From assembly GCA_032358165.1 (NCBI GenBank), contig JAALGY010000001.1, positions 62,001 to 126,000 on the forward strand: a stretch of DNA of 64,000 nt, read 5' to 3'. The stretch comes from Diplosphaera chodatii. Taxonomy: Eukaryota > Chlorophyta > Trebouxiophyceae > Prasiolales > Stichococcaceae. The translations under genes and the position numbers were made by a program. A model generated the notes under the pieces. It worked only from the letters and a program-made list of their open reading frames with translations, was not told the DNA's origin and did not search any database. Shown here piece after piece: positions 23,601 through 34,000 of this stretch. How positions within the stretch are numbered: the stretch's first letter is position 1; each line of letters opens with the position of its first letter.

Positions 23601-24698
23601 ATGCTGCATGAAGAGCAAGGCAGGAGACGACTGCAAAAGCACCTGACTTGCAGGCAGGCAGCGTCCGGGGGCGCTACAGGGAGGGTGCCGTTCGGCTGCC
23701 TTGACCCGGCGGTGCACTTTGGCCACCTGCTGCGGCCGGGGGCCAGCCCCGCAGCAGCCGCCGCCGCGCCCAGCTGTGGCGTCGCGGACGGCAGGCGCGG
23801 GTTCGGCGCGATCTGCGGCAGCGGCGGCGGCGGCGACGCGTGCGATGTCGCCGGCACACCGCAGGACACAGCATCGCCCCCTGCAGCGGCCCGCGTGCGC
23901 TCGTGGCAGGTATATTAATTTAATTTTATATTAAAAAAACAGAAAGCAATTTTGTTCAGCATGTTATAGAACGCCAAGTGCTGTTGCTGGCTGTAGTCTG
24001 TTGCAGTGCTGAGCACTTGCTTCGCTGCACGTCTTGCATCGCAGAGCGATCTCAGCCCACGCTCAGCCAAAGCCAAGGGCGAAGAGATCAGTGGCTTGGT
24101 GCTATCGTGCCACCGTGACCGTCACAACATGGCTGCAGCATGGCACATCTTCTAACGACATGCTGCCGGTGACATGGTTGACCGGTGCCACCTGCCATGC
24201 CAGGGTGTTCTGCAGAGGTCTGGCGCCGTCCAGCAGACCCTAGCCCGTGCCGGGGCAGATGCGCAGGGTGCTGCCGGCAGCAGGTGCCGAATTAGGGCCC
24301 CTGTACCGCCTGTAGCCGACGCCGACGATGCAGCGGACGGTCGCGACGAACGGCAGCAGCCGGTGGACAGCACAGCTCCCGGCAGTCCGCACCCTGGGCA
24401 AGCAGCAGCAGCAGCCGCAGCAGATTTGCTGACCGGTGCAGCCACAGCAGTGCCCACAGCGGCGGCAGCGGCAGCAGTTGCCACGATTTATGGGATACCA
24501 GCAGATTTAGGAATGCCCAAGCGGCGCGCGCCTGCAGCTGCTGTGCAACTACCGGCCAGCAAACGGCGCCTGCCGTCACGCATTGCGTGTAGCGACGAGG
24601 TCGCATGGCAGGCATGGGCAGCAAAACGGGCAGGAGCAGTGCCGCCGTCACAGACGGTCATGAGTGTGGTGGGCAGTGCAGGGAATGAGGTTCGATAG
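20678..24698 (+). CDS. SNM1/Apollo-like metallo-beta-lactamase DNA-repair nuclease (DRMBL)
   Basis: Predicted 5' exonuclease of the SNM1/DCLRE1 group, which trims DNA ends in crosslink repair, telomere processing or end joining. Exons placed: 20678-20875, 21000-21137, 21303-21364, 21517-21615, 21850-21953, 22201-22319, 22476-22614, one from 22762, one near 23260-23400, one near 23655-23908, and the last about 24217-24698. The metal motif HMHADH is at residues 34-39. Next come VTPLDACHC (usually DANHCPG), VMFLLEGPCGRILHTGDF, LLLLDNTYCHPRFEAP, HDIVIGVDSLGKEEL and LGIVAS. After a Gly/Ser/Ala-rich insertion, the DRMBL signature reads VPYSLHCTYVELRAFVSRLR (usual form VPYSEHSSF). The Ala-rich tail ends in a basic KRRAPAAAVQLPASKRRLPS, possibly nuclear targeting. 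Sequence pattern is closest to Apollo/Artemis; which one is not settled. The start is near the motif, as in Apollo. Confidence 0.87.
23911..23939. repeat. Pure A/T stretch in an SNM1-gene intron
   Basis: A 29-base run with no G or C begins just after the presumed donor (gtatat) of the exon ending at 23908. It is strongly unlike the surrounding GC-rich sequence. Confidence 0.8.
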
Positions 24699-25164
24699 GG
24701 CCTCCAACGAATCTGCAAACGGTTGCAAACCGACAGCTGTGCGAATATGTGATTTGTTCACTGGCTGCATTACACTCGTAGGTGGTTTCTTTACATGGAG
24801 CACATTCAGGGTGCCCTAGAATACGGTCTCTTGTCTCAAATCAAGCCGGCTCAACTGAATGGTGAGCCAGCAGCATGCACCTTGAGAACGTTCACCAACA
24901 ATGCTGGACAACAAGCAACTCGACACAATGGCCCAAAACAGATACAATGGATAGTCTTCATGTCATCTTCTCGAGTGCTGTGCTGTGCAAGCAGCTTTTC
25001 ATGCTGCCATCATCAGCTGGTCAACTGCCGTATGGCTCCTTTGCAATGTTTGTGTGCTGCGTAAGAGCGCCTCGCAAGGCTGCTGCAAGCCGCTTCGACT
25101 GCTGGGGTTGCGATGTCGTATCACAAATTTTTACAGTTGACCCCTCGTGGCCTTCTCCCACTAT
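24699..25164. other. Convergent 3' region, SNM1 / nitrite reductase
   Basis: About 465 bases without exon signal. TTACA at 24770-24774 would read TGTAA on the minus strand, roughly 390 bases after the nitrite reductase stop, and may be its poly(A) signal. Confidence 0.45.
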
Positions 25165-28100
25165 CTACCTTGGCTTGGCGCCAAACCGCTCCACCAGCAG
25201 CTCCCGCAGCTTCGGCAGCAGCGACTCCTCGTCTGCCGGGATGCCCTGCAGCGCCGAGGAAGGGTCCAGTCGGGGTGTTTGTGCTGCGCGATGCATCAGC
25301 CCAGCCGCACCCAGAGCAGCAAACCCTAGCACTGGCAATTGGTGGGAGATAGGCATGGGCCCTGGGCCTGCACTCTACAGTCAACATGCATAGTCCTGAT
25401 ACCTTTTCGAACTCGGAGGCGAGCTGCGCATTCTCGCCAATGGAGCCGCCGAGGAAGATGCGGACCCCCTCGACAGCCTTGCCGTCCTTCTTGGTGGGGC
25501 AGCCCATCAGACCGATGTCCGCCACTTGCGCCTGCGAAGTCGGAATGCAAGGTGAGAGGGCAAGCGCAGCCGTTTGGCCGTCCGCACTTGACAACTTCTG
25601 CACTTTCATTTTGGTCAATGCAGCAACCACAGATGGACTCGGATGTTGTAAGCCTGCCGACGTCGCAAGACCTCAAGCCTGTTGTCAGCGTATGGAACCT
25701 CTCCTGCCATGCACAGTATTTGCACAGCCACAGCAGCACGCAGCGCGATGTGCACTGCACCTGGCCGCAAGAGTTGGGGCAGCCGGTCCAGTGCATGCGG
25801 ATGCCCGCCGGGATGTCCAGCTGCGCCTCCAGCTTCTCCACGATCGCCAGCGCGCGGTTTTTGGTCTCGATCAGCGCGATGCCGCAGAACTGGGCGCCGG
25901 TGCAGGACACCAGGCCCCGCGACAGCGGCGGCGCCTCGATCAGGTACTTCTGGAACAGCGGCTCCTGCACCGCACAAACATTTGTCAGTGCTGGGCGTTA
26001 CAGCAGGTCAATGACGCCTGCCCAGCGGCGGCCAAGCCTTGCTCAGCTTAACTGGTTGGGCAGCAGCTTCTGGGCTCCTGAGGGCGCAACAGGACAGATT
26101 CTGACAGCAGCTGGGATGTGACTTTCCCCAGCACTTTGTCGCATACAGCACTTTGTAGTACACAGCGAGCACCCCACAGATCCGCACAAATGCAGCGGTG
26201 GCATGCAGCACTGCAGCTGCGGGAGAATACTCAGCAGGCTGCACGCCATTGCAGGGCTCACCTGGCGCATCTCGTCCAGGCGGTCTTCCGGGATGTTGGG
26301 GAACAGCAGGTTTTGCTCCACCGTCAGCCGCACCGTGCCGTCGCCATACCTGCAGACATCAAGCGCCCAATAACGACTGGCTAGTCTGCAGACAAATGTC
26401 AGGTGCAGACACCTGCATCAACCACAGGGATGGCCACTCCACACAGGCACACCAGCTTGCACTGCAACACGGCGCATGCGCATCGCTAGCCGGAAGAGCA
26501 TCAGTGCTCACTTCTCGGCGATGTCAGCAAATGCGAAGAAGTCGTCGGCTACAAGGCGGCCGGCTGGCACACAGGCACCCACCCAGAAGTAGCCGTTCTG
26601 CAGGCAACATGCACATCGTCTGCATCTCGAGTTGTGCGTACACCTGCTTGCAGCCGGCAGTGTCATGCTTTCAGAAGCAGTGCTGCTGGCATAGGTGCAC
26701 GGTCAGGTGTCGTTTAGGGAGTCGAGGTCATCTGCAGCAGAAACTTTAATCCACACCTGCTTCTGTGGGTGGATGCCCAGCACATCGCGTCGCTCCCAGG
26801 CTGTGTCATACGTCACGTGCACACCCTGCAGTGGAACCCAGCACAGCGTCGAGGCCTCTCACCATCGCATGCTATGGCGCAGGGTCAGCTGAGGCCAATG
26901 GCGCCTGGCGGCACGCATGAAGTTGTGTGCAAGCAGGGCTGCCGTGTTGGTCCACCTGGTCACACCCAGGGGACTGCACAGGCTTGGGCACCCTACAGCG
27001 GGTGGCGCACCTTGGACAGGGTCTCCCCCATGCGGGCACCAACGGCGTCCCGGAACTTGTCCACGCCCCAGTTCTCCACCAGCCACATGAGCCGCGCCTT
27101 CTGCCTGTCCGTGCGCTCGCCATTGTCCCTGCGCAGCGGCGGTCAGCCGCTTGTCAGATGTCTTGACTGCAGTATCAGGACTGCAGCATCAGGGGAACGC
27201 GGTTTAGGGTCAAGGCTGCACAGCACTGCAAGGCTCTCAGTGCTGCAGATGACAGCCAGAAAGCATGACAACTCAACAGCGGACGTAACAGGGGGCGCAC
27301 CTGTACACCTCCAGCAGCGCCTTGCAGTAGGGCACCACCTGCTGCTGCGTGAGGAAGGTGTCGCCGTCCATGGAGACAGCGTTGCGCTTGATGCTGAAGT
27401 AGCCGCCCAGCTCCACGTTGAAGCCGACCTGCGGGCATGGCAGCACGAAGGTCGGTCTGCTGCGGGAAGGTTGTGTTAGAGGGTTCACCTCCTCTGCTTG
27501 CCTGGCGCCAGCTGCGGAGTCTGTGCATCGAGCCAGCCGCGCAGCCAGCACGCGGTGACACCAGCAACCCAGCAGTAGAGCAGGATGTCAGAACGAAGAC
27601 AGTAAGACTGGGTTCACAGGCCACATTTCAAAGGATCAGAAAGGGATAAGCTGGCACCTCGCCAGTCTCGGGGTGCTTCACGGCGACCAGGCCCACGTCG
27701 TTGATGTGGGTGTGCGGGAAGTCGTCGCGGCTGGGGGACAGCGCGATGTTGAGCTTCCGCGGCAGGTTGGCCAGCTCCGCGTTGCCCTTGCCGCCGTTGG
27801 TGTACATGTCGTTGATGGCTGTGCGGCAGGCGGAGCATCTCGTCAGCAGCGGCACGGGTTAAGCACCGGACGATGCAGGGGCGGTCACCAGCGCCCAAAG
27901 CAAGACAGCATGCCAGCAGTGCTGTGCTGCGTGTGTGCTGCCCGCATGATCGGATCATGCTGACGTGGTAGCACTTCGTGGCTGCTTTGACACACAGCGT
28001 TACGGGACCACCATGCATGCCTGTGCTCAGCGGCCGGACATCCAGCAGCTCGTGGGGGTCGATGCCGGAGATGGGGCTGCATGTCATGTTGCGCACGCTG

Positions 28101-29976
28101 TCCATCCCTGCAGCAACCACAGAGCATGTGCGTCAAAGGGTTGCCTTGCAGAAAGACACCATTGCTCATGGGTGCCATAGGGCTGCTGGAAGGACATTGC
28201 ATCATGGATCGTCACTGATTGCTACCTGATGAAGGAGCTCTATTCAGCACAGACGGAAGCTGACGGAAGCGTCTGTGACCGACCTGTCGAGACGCTGGAG
28301 AGGCCTACGGACTGCAGGCCGGAGAACACCTCGTCGGCCTCTGCGAGCGTGATGCCGCGCAGCTGGATGTTGGAGCGCGTCGTGACGTCGCCACAGCCTG
28401 CAGCATCATATGCCTGTTTGCTTGAGTTGCCATGCTCGGGTGTTGTGCAAAGCATGCTGCTGTCAGGTGCCAGTGGGCTTGTTGCTTCCCACCGTAAAGA
28501 TGTCATCTGTGACCACAAGCCTGCAAAGCATCTGGGTTAGACAGCGCGGGCAGGCTGCAGAGTGAAACAGTGACAATACTGGTACCGCACCGTCAGCGCC
28601 ATAGGGCTTGATCGCGTTTCCCAGGAAGCGCAGCTGCTCTGTGTTCAGCTCGCCGTTGGGCACCTGCGTGGGGAGCAACCAGGCTTGAGCCAGGGCTGGC
28701 AGCAAAATTTAAGTGCCTATGTTTTGGTTCTGAAGCACAAACAACATCTGCTATTTGTAGACCGTTCACTCTTGCTGCAGTGTGGGGCGTCACGTCATCA
28801 ACATGTCGCACCTTCAGCCGCATCATGAACTTGCCGGGCGTGCGCTTCTTGCGGTGGAACAGCCCCGCCCACTTCAGCCGCACGTCCACATCGTCGATGT
28901 CCAGGTCGTCCCAGTTGGCCTGCGAGCAGCGTTGAGCAGCGTCACAATGCAGCAGCAATGCAGGTTCGCTTTGCACTGCACAGCTCCTGGGCTGATGCGC
29001 TGCAGGGCGCTGCCCTGACGCATGGCAGGTCCCAGGCCCGCTGCATGACATAGTGGTCCGAACCCAAGTAGGAGGTGGCAGCCATGAAGAGCCAAGCTAC
29101 ACAGCCTGGTTCCAACTGTGCGTAGCATGGGGTGCAGCTGAGGTTTGGGCCGGGTGCGCACCTTGCCGGAGCGGATGAGCGCGGCCAGGTCCTCGATCTC
29201 GGTCCACATGACGCTGCCGTCCTTCTGCACCTTCATCTTCTCCGCCTTGTTGGCCTTGCGGTCCAGCGCCCGCGCCTGCGTCAGCGATATGTGGTGTCAG
29301 AAAACTAAGGCAATGTGCCAGCAGTTGCGGTGGTGCAGCAAGGCACCAACTTCATTGAGGATCAGAGTCGAACAGTAGCCCGCTGCCAACCCTGTGCAGT
29401 ATCGCCCTTGCCCTCAAGCTGATTCACGCATGTCACCAATGGCATCCATGTTGGACCTGTGCCTGCAACATCTACAGCACGACAGAGCAGCCGCGCTGTT
29501 TGCAGTGTGAAAACTCCGTCACAGATCTGCAACCCCTTGTGAACGCTCTGTCACAGATCTGCAATCCCTGGAAGCACCCTGACACGACTCACCCGCGCGT
29601 CATTGGACAGGTACTTGAGGCCGGTGGTCTCCCAGTCCAGCCCCTTCTCCTCCACCAGCGACTTGAGCTCCTCCGCCAGCGGCTCGACGCTCGCGGCGTC
29701 GGCGCCGGCGGGCGGCCGCGGCGGCGCTGCGATGGCCGTCACCAGCTGCAGCTGCCGGCGCCCCTGCAGCAGCCAGTTCATCACATAAAAGCATTCGCAT
29801 GTTGCGCTGATCAGCCTGCATGGGGCGTTGAGCTATGCGAGGAATTCAGCCTCATCTCATCTCCAATCCCAGTGCATCTGATCCGCACATGACTGCACCT
29901 GTGACCGTGCCGCCTGGGGGTGCAGCGCCCGCTGCGGCAGTAGGACGCCACGCATGGCGCTCGACTGCGTCTGCAT
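25165..29976 (-). CDS. NII1: Ferredoxin-nitrite reductase, plastid
   Basis: Reduces nitrite to ammonium with six electrons from ferredoxin in the plastid stroma, using siroheme and a 4Fe-4S cluster. Sixteen exons, about 605 residues: 29899-29976, 29593-29763, 29162-29275, 28812-28919, 28591-28663, 28284-28397, about 28012-28107, 27658-27818, 27301-27428, 27011-27128, 26757-26825, 26512-26597, 26262-26349, 25761-25964, 25403-25531, 25165-25245. The transit peptide MQTQSSAMRGVLLPQRALHP is Ser/Arg-rich. Nitrite/sulfite reductase repeats: GKFMMRLK, GDVTTRSNIQLRGI, MDSVRNMTCSPISGIDPHEL, LGGYFSIKRN, RLTVEQNLLFPNIP. The cluster/siroheme cysteines are C-TGAQF-C and C-PNS-C at about 489, 495, 530 and 534. 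The C-terminus FGAKPR matches plant NiR. One donor is ambiguous (28012, or a GC donor at 28027, changing length by five residues). It is head-to-head with nitrate reductase. Confidence 0.95.
29518..29564. repeat. Short direct repeat in first NiR introns
   Basis: GTCACAGATCTGCAA occurs at 29518-29532 and 29550-29564 (period 32), inside the intron between NiR exons 29593-29763 and 29162-29275. Confidence 0.8.
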
Positions 29977-31074
29977 TTTGAAGACGCGCCCCTGCAGCAG
30001 CACAAGTCATCAGGCGTGACGAGCTTGCAGCGGTGAATGACCGTTGTGCGCTGCCCCCAGGTTGCACCTCAAATGCACCACTGCTGGCAGCATCCATGCC
30101 TGGGGGTAGGCACACCGATGGAGATGCAACAGCATGCTGGCATGCACAGAACAGGCTGAACTTCCACTGGGTAGCCAAATGCATGACCCGCATCGTCAGC
30201 AGATCACGGAGGCGCACTTAGGTCTCCTGGGCCTGCTGTGATCGGCCAAGGGTTCAGATGGGCACCGAGTGTGCCGACGCCTCCGGATGCGATGCAGCCG
30301 ACTTCAGGGCGCCAATTGTATCTGCAGGGATATGGTGGCACTGCCGTAGTCGAAAGACTCTACAAACACAGCTGCACCTTGTGCCTGTTGGCAGCCCGCA
30401 GGCAGCACGTCTGTAGGACCACACACACGAGCAACTGCTGCGAGCCGATTCGGCTGTGCTCTGTTTGTTTGACCAGGTATCCAGATAGGTCTGCAGGCGG
30501 CTGCATGCACTGCGCACCTCAGGTTCCGTCTGCAACCCACGTGAGACCTGTGCTCCCAGTGATTCAGGCTGCTGTGCGAGTGCGTCGGTAATGTGTCAAC
30601 ACCGCCACACAACTGGAGTGACTGCCTGAACGAACAGTCTTGGAAGCGTGCAAGCTGCCCTTGTACGGCGGCGATCGGCCACACGGCAGGGCTGCACGGA
30701 AAGGGGCACTGACGATCAAAATGATCAGTCCCCCTGGTTTTGTGTCCGAACTTTGTTGCTCTTCACGCGTCGGGCACGGCGCCACGAATCATCTGGAACT
30801 TGCCGCCGCAGAGGCTCTCTGCTTTCTAACACGGACTGGAATAGCAGAACCTTCTGCCACCACTGCTTACATACCTTGATTAGTTTCTGCCACTCCCTCC
30901 TTGCTCTGGAGCAGTTTTGCGTCACTGCTCCGACCAGAAGCTAGGGTCACCCCGTAGATCGGTGCCGTCAGGGGACGTCTTGCCATTCAGCAGAGCCATT
31001 GCAAACCGTCGCCTGGCATTACAGCATAGTTTGACCGCGGAGCACCGGCTGACTTTGCAGCTCGCATCGCGGCG
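29977..31074. promoter_or_regulatory. Shared upstream region of nitrite and nitrate reductase genes
   Basis: 1098 bases lie between the two diverging start codons, with no exon or RNA gene recognised. The arrangement suggests co-regulation of both enzymes (nitrate induction, ammonium repression in green algae). NIT2/RWP-RK or NIT4-type sites cannot be assigned by eye. Confidence 0.6.
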
Positions 31075-34000
31075 ATGGGGTCCGGCAGGGACGGTTCGGT
31101 CATGGTGCAGGCCGCCCCAGGGCTGCCCAGCGGCCGGCTGTCACTCGACAAGCCCTCGTTGGAGCATGGCGGCTTCGGTGCCGCTGCCCGGGCGTCCATC
31201 GAGGCCACCCTCAGGCGCGCATCCGGCGAGGCGGTCGCTAGCTCGGAGCCCCCAGCGCAGGCAGCTCTGCGGCCAGATGACGAGGAAGCATGGGCGATGC
31301 ATGAGCCCATCACAGAGGTCAGCTGCGCACATGGGCGAATGCTCAACTTGCATGTGACAGCACATGCATGTGCCCGCATACACTAGTGCTGCTTGGTGAG
31401 CGTGGGCCCTTCACTGTCGACCAGAGCGATGGTGTCCGAGATAGCGCTTGCTTCACCTTTTGCAGGTCGACAAGCGGGACAAGGGCACGCCGGACGACTG
31501 GGTCCCACGGCACCCAGAGCTGATCCGCCTCACCGGCCGGTGCGCCCAAGACGCCACTGGCTGCCTGCACCACATGCTTCATCCGATAATCTCATACGCA
31601 GAGCTGCGTCCATAGGTGTTAAGGGGGTCCTCATTGTCAGGCTCGCATCGCCCCTTTCCTGAAATAGTGACGGGTCCGAAACTTGCCGCCCCCCGTCTGC
31701 GCAGGCACCCGTTCAACTGCGAGCCGCCCCCCGAGGTGCTGATGCAGCGGGGGTGGATCACGCCGGTGTCGCTGCACTACGTGCGCAACCACGGCCCCGT
31801 GCCGCGCCTGGAGTGGGGCAAGCACAGGTGCGGCTTCGCTCGGCTCGCCAAGTGCAATGGGGTGCATGCAGCATGACAGCAAACACTCCCTAACGCCCAT
31901 GTCCTGCTAGCATCATGCCGGCATCATGTACCTTGGGATGTCAAAGTGAGTCAAGCTTGTGTTGTGGCCACCGGTGTCGCATGTGTCAATCTGCAGGGTC
32001 TCGGTGGGGGGCCTGGTGGACCGGCCGCGCAGCTTCACCATGGACGAGCTGCTGTCCCTCCCCAGCGTCAACGTCATCACCACCCTGGTAAGGCTCCCTC
32101 ATCGTACTTCAGGAGCCTCGAGGCGGAGCGCTCACACTCTCGACAATGCAGCAGGTTGCACTCACCTTCGGCTATGACAGAAGCATGTGCTTCCCGCCCC
32201 GCTGACGTCTCAGTGGCCTGATGCAGATTGGACTGCGTCTGGCCCGCAGGTGTGCGCCGGCAACCGGCGGAAGGAGCAGAACATGGTGAAGAAGACCAAG
32301 GGCTTCAACTGGGGCCCCGCCTCGACGGCCTGCTCCGAGTGGACCGGCGTGCGCATGTCCACGCTCCTCAAGCACTGCGGCGTCAGGTCGGCAGCCCAGG
32401 TACGGAGGGCCCTACCATTGCGACACTCCTGCTGAGGCTCCACACGCGCTGCAGATCCACGGCCTGCCTGCTGAGGCAGGTCATCCAGGTCATTGCGCAG
32501 GGCGTTGCTGTCTCTGACCTGCTGGACGACTTGCTTCGACGTGCTGTGGTGCAGGGCGCGCAGTTTGTGTGCTTCAACGGCCCGGAGAAGGAGCTGCCGC
32601 AGGGGGACACCACCTACGGCACCTCCCTGCCCCTGGAGAAGGCCATGTACGACGGCAACGACATCCTGGTGAGGCATTTAAACCCTAAACCCTAACTAAT
32701 CCAGGTCCACGCAGAAGTGATACAGGTCCACGGACCACTGTGAAACTGATACAGGTCCACAGACCACTGTCGATACCCTGACAGGCCCCAGGCAGTGGCT
32801 GTCAGCGGCTGCATGTAGCTGGGAGCGGTGAAGGGTTCTCGCCTGAGGGAAGCAACGCACATGCCAGGGTCCCAGACCATGTGGAACTGCTGTGTGACAG
32901 GTGGCGTACAAGCAGAACGGCAGGTGGCTCACCCCAGACCACGGCTTCCCCGTGCGCATAATCATCCCCGGCCACATCGGCGGCCGCATGGTCAAGTGGC
33001 TGACGGTGCGTGGCAGCTGCTCTGCAATGGGTCTTGAGGCAGCGCCGCTGCCGCTGCCTGCTGTAAGCGTGTCGGCACCCTACAGTGACAGCACTGTGTA
33101 CTGAAACTGGCAGTGCGGTAAGATTTGGTGCATACCCGTGCAGACGATTTCAGTGACAGAGAAGGAGAGCGACAACTTCTACCACTACCACGACAACCGG
33201 GTCATGCCGCCACATGTGGACGCAAAGATAGCAGATGCAGAAGGTGCACATCAGGATCACATCCACTTCATGACTTCTGGAGTTCTCCACTTCATCCACT
33301 TCGAGGATTTTCTCATGGCAGCATCTTGCAGCCTGGCTGCTGAAGCTGCATGGGTGTTACATGAGTGTCACACACACCAGATGGTGAGCAGTGATGCACG
33401 CACATGCATGCAGGCTGGTGGTTCGACCCCGACTGGATCATCAACGAGCTGGGCATCAACTCCACCATCACCTCGCCGGCACATGAGGAGGTGGTGACGC
33501 TCGACAGCCAGAAGGAGTACGTCATCCGCGGCTACGCCTACTCCAGTGCGCTCCCTCCACAGTTTGCCGAGATGGGCACTATCATCCACAGGACAGATCT
33601 GGACATACACCAAGCTTGCGACTTGTATACTTACCAAAACTACCATGAAGAGCTGCTAAACTGTACATTGATCGACGACGACCTGCTGCATTCTGCACCT
33701 GCAGGCGGCAGCAAGATCACGCGGTGTGAGGTGTCGCTGGACGATGGCAAGACGTGGCGCTTTGCAAAGATCCAGCGCTTTGCTCCGCCCAATGCAGCCG
33801 GCAAGCACTGGGCATGGGTGCACTACAGCCTCAGCGTGCCCGTGGGTAAGCGTTGCCAAGTCTCCTGCGCTCCGTTCAGCTGCCACTAGGATCTTAGAAG
33901 TCGTGTCATATTGCAGAGCCCACAGAGTCACGTTGACCTTGGCGCGTGCCACCCTAGCGGTCTGTGTGCAGCATCCCTCATGAGCCCCTGTAGTGCAACT

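Noticed and set aside
28470..28518. Possible extra NiR exon (LVVTDDIFTVG)
   Set aside because: Its phase does not fit and the neighbouring exons join directly (YGADG-CGDVTTR) as in plant nitrite reductases.
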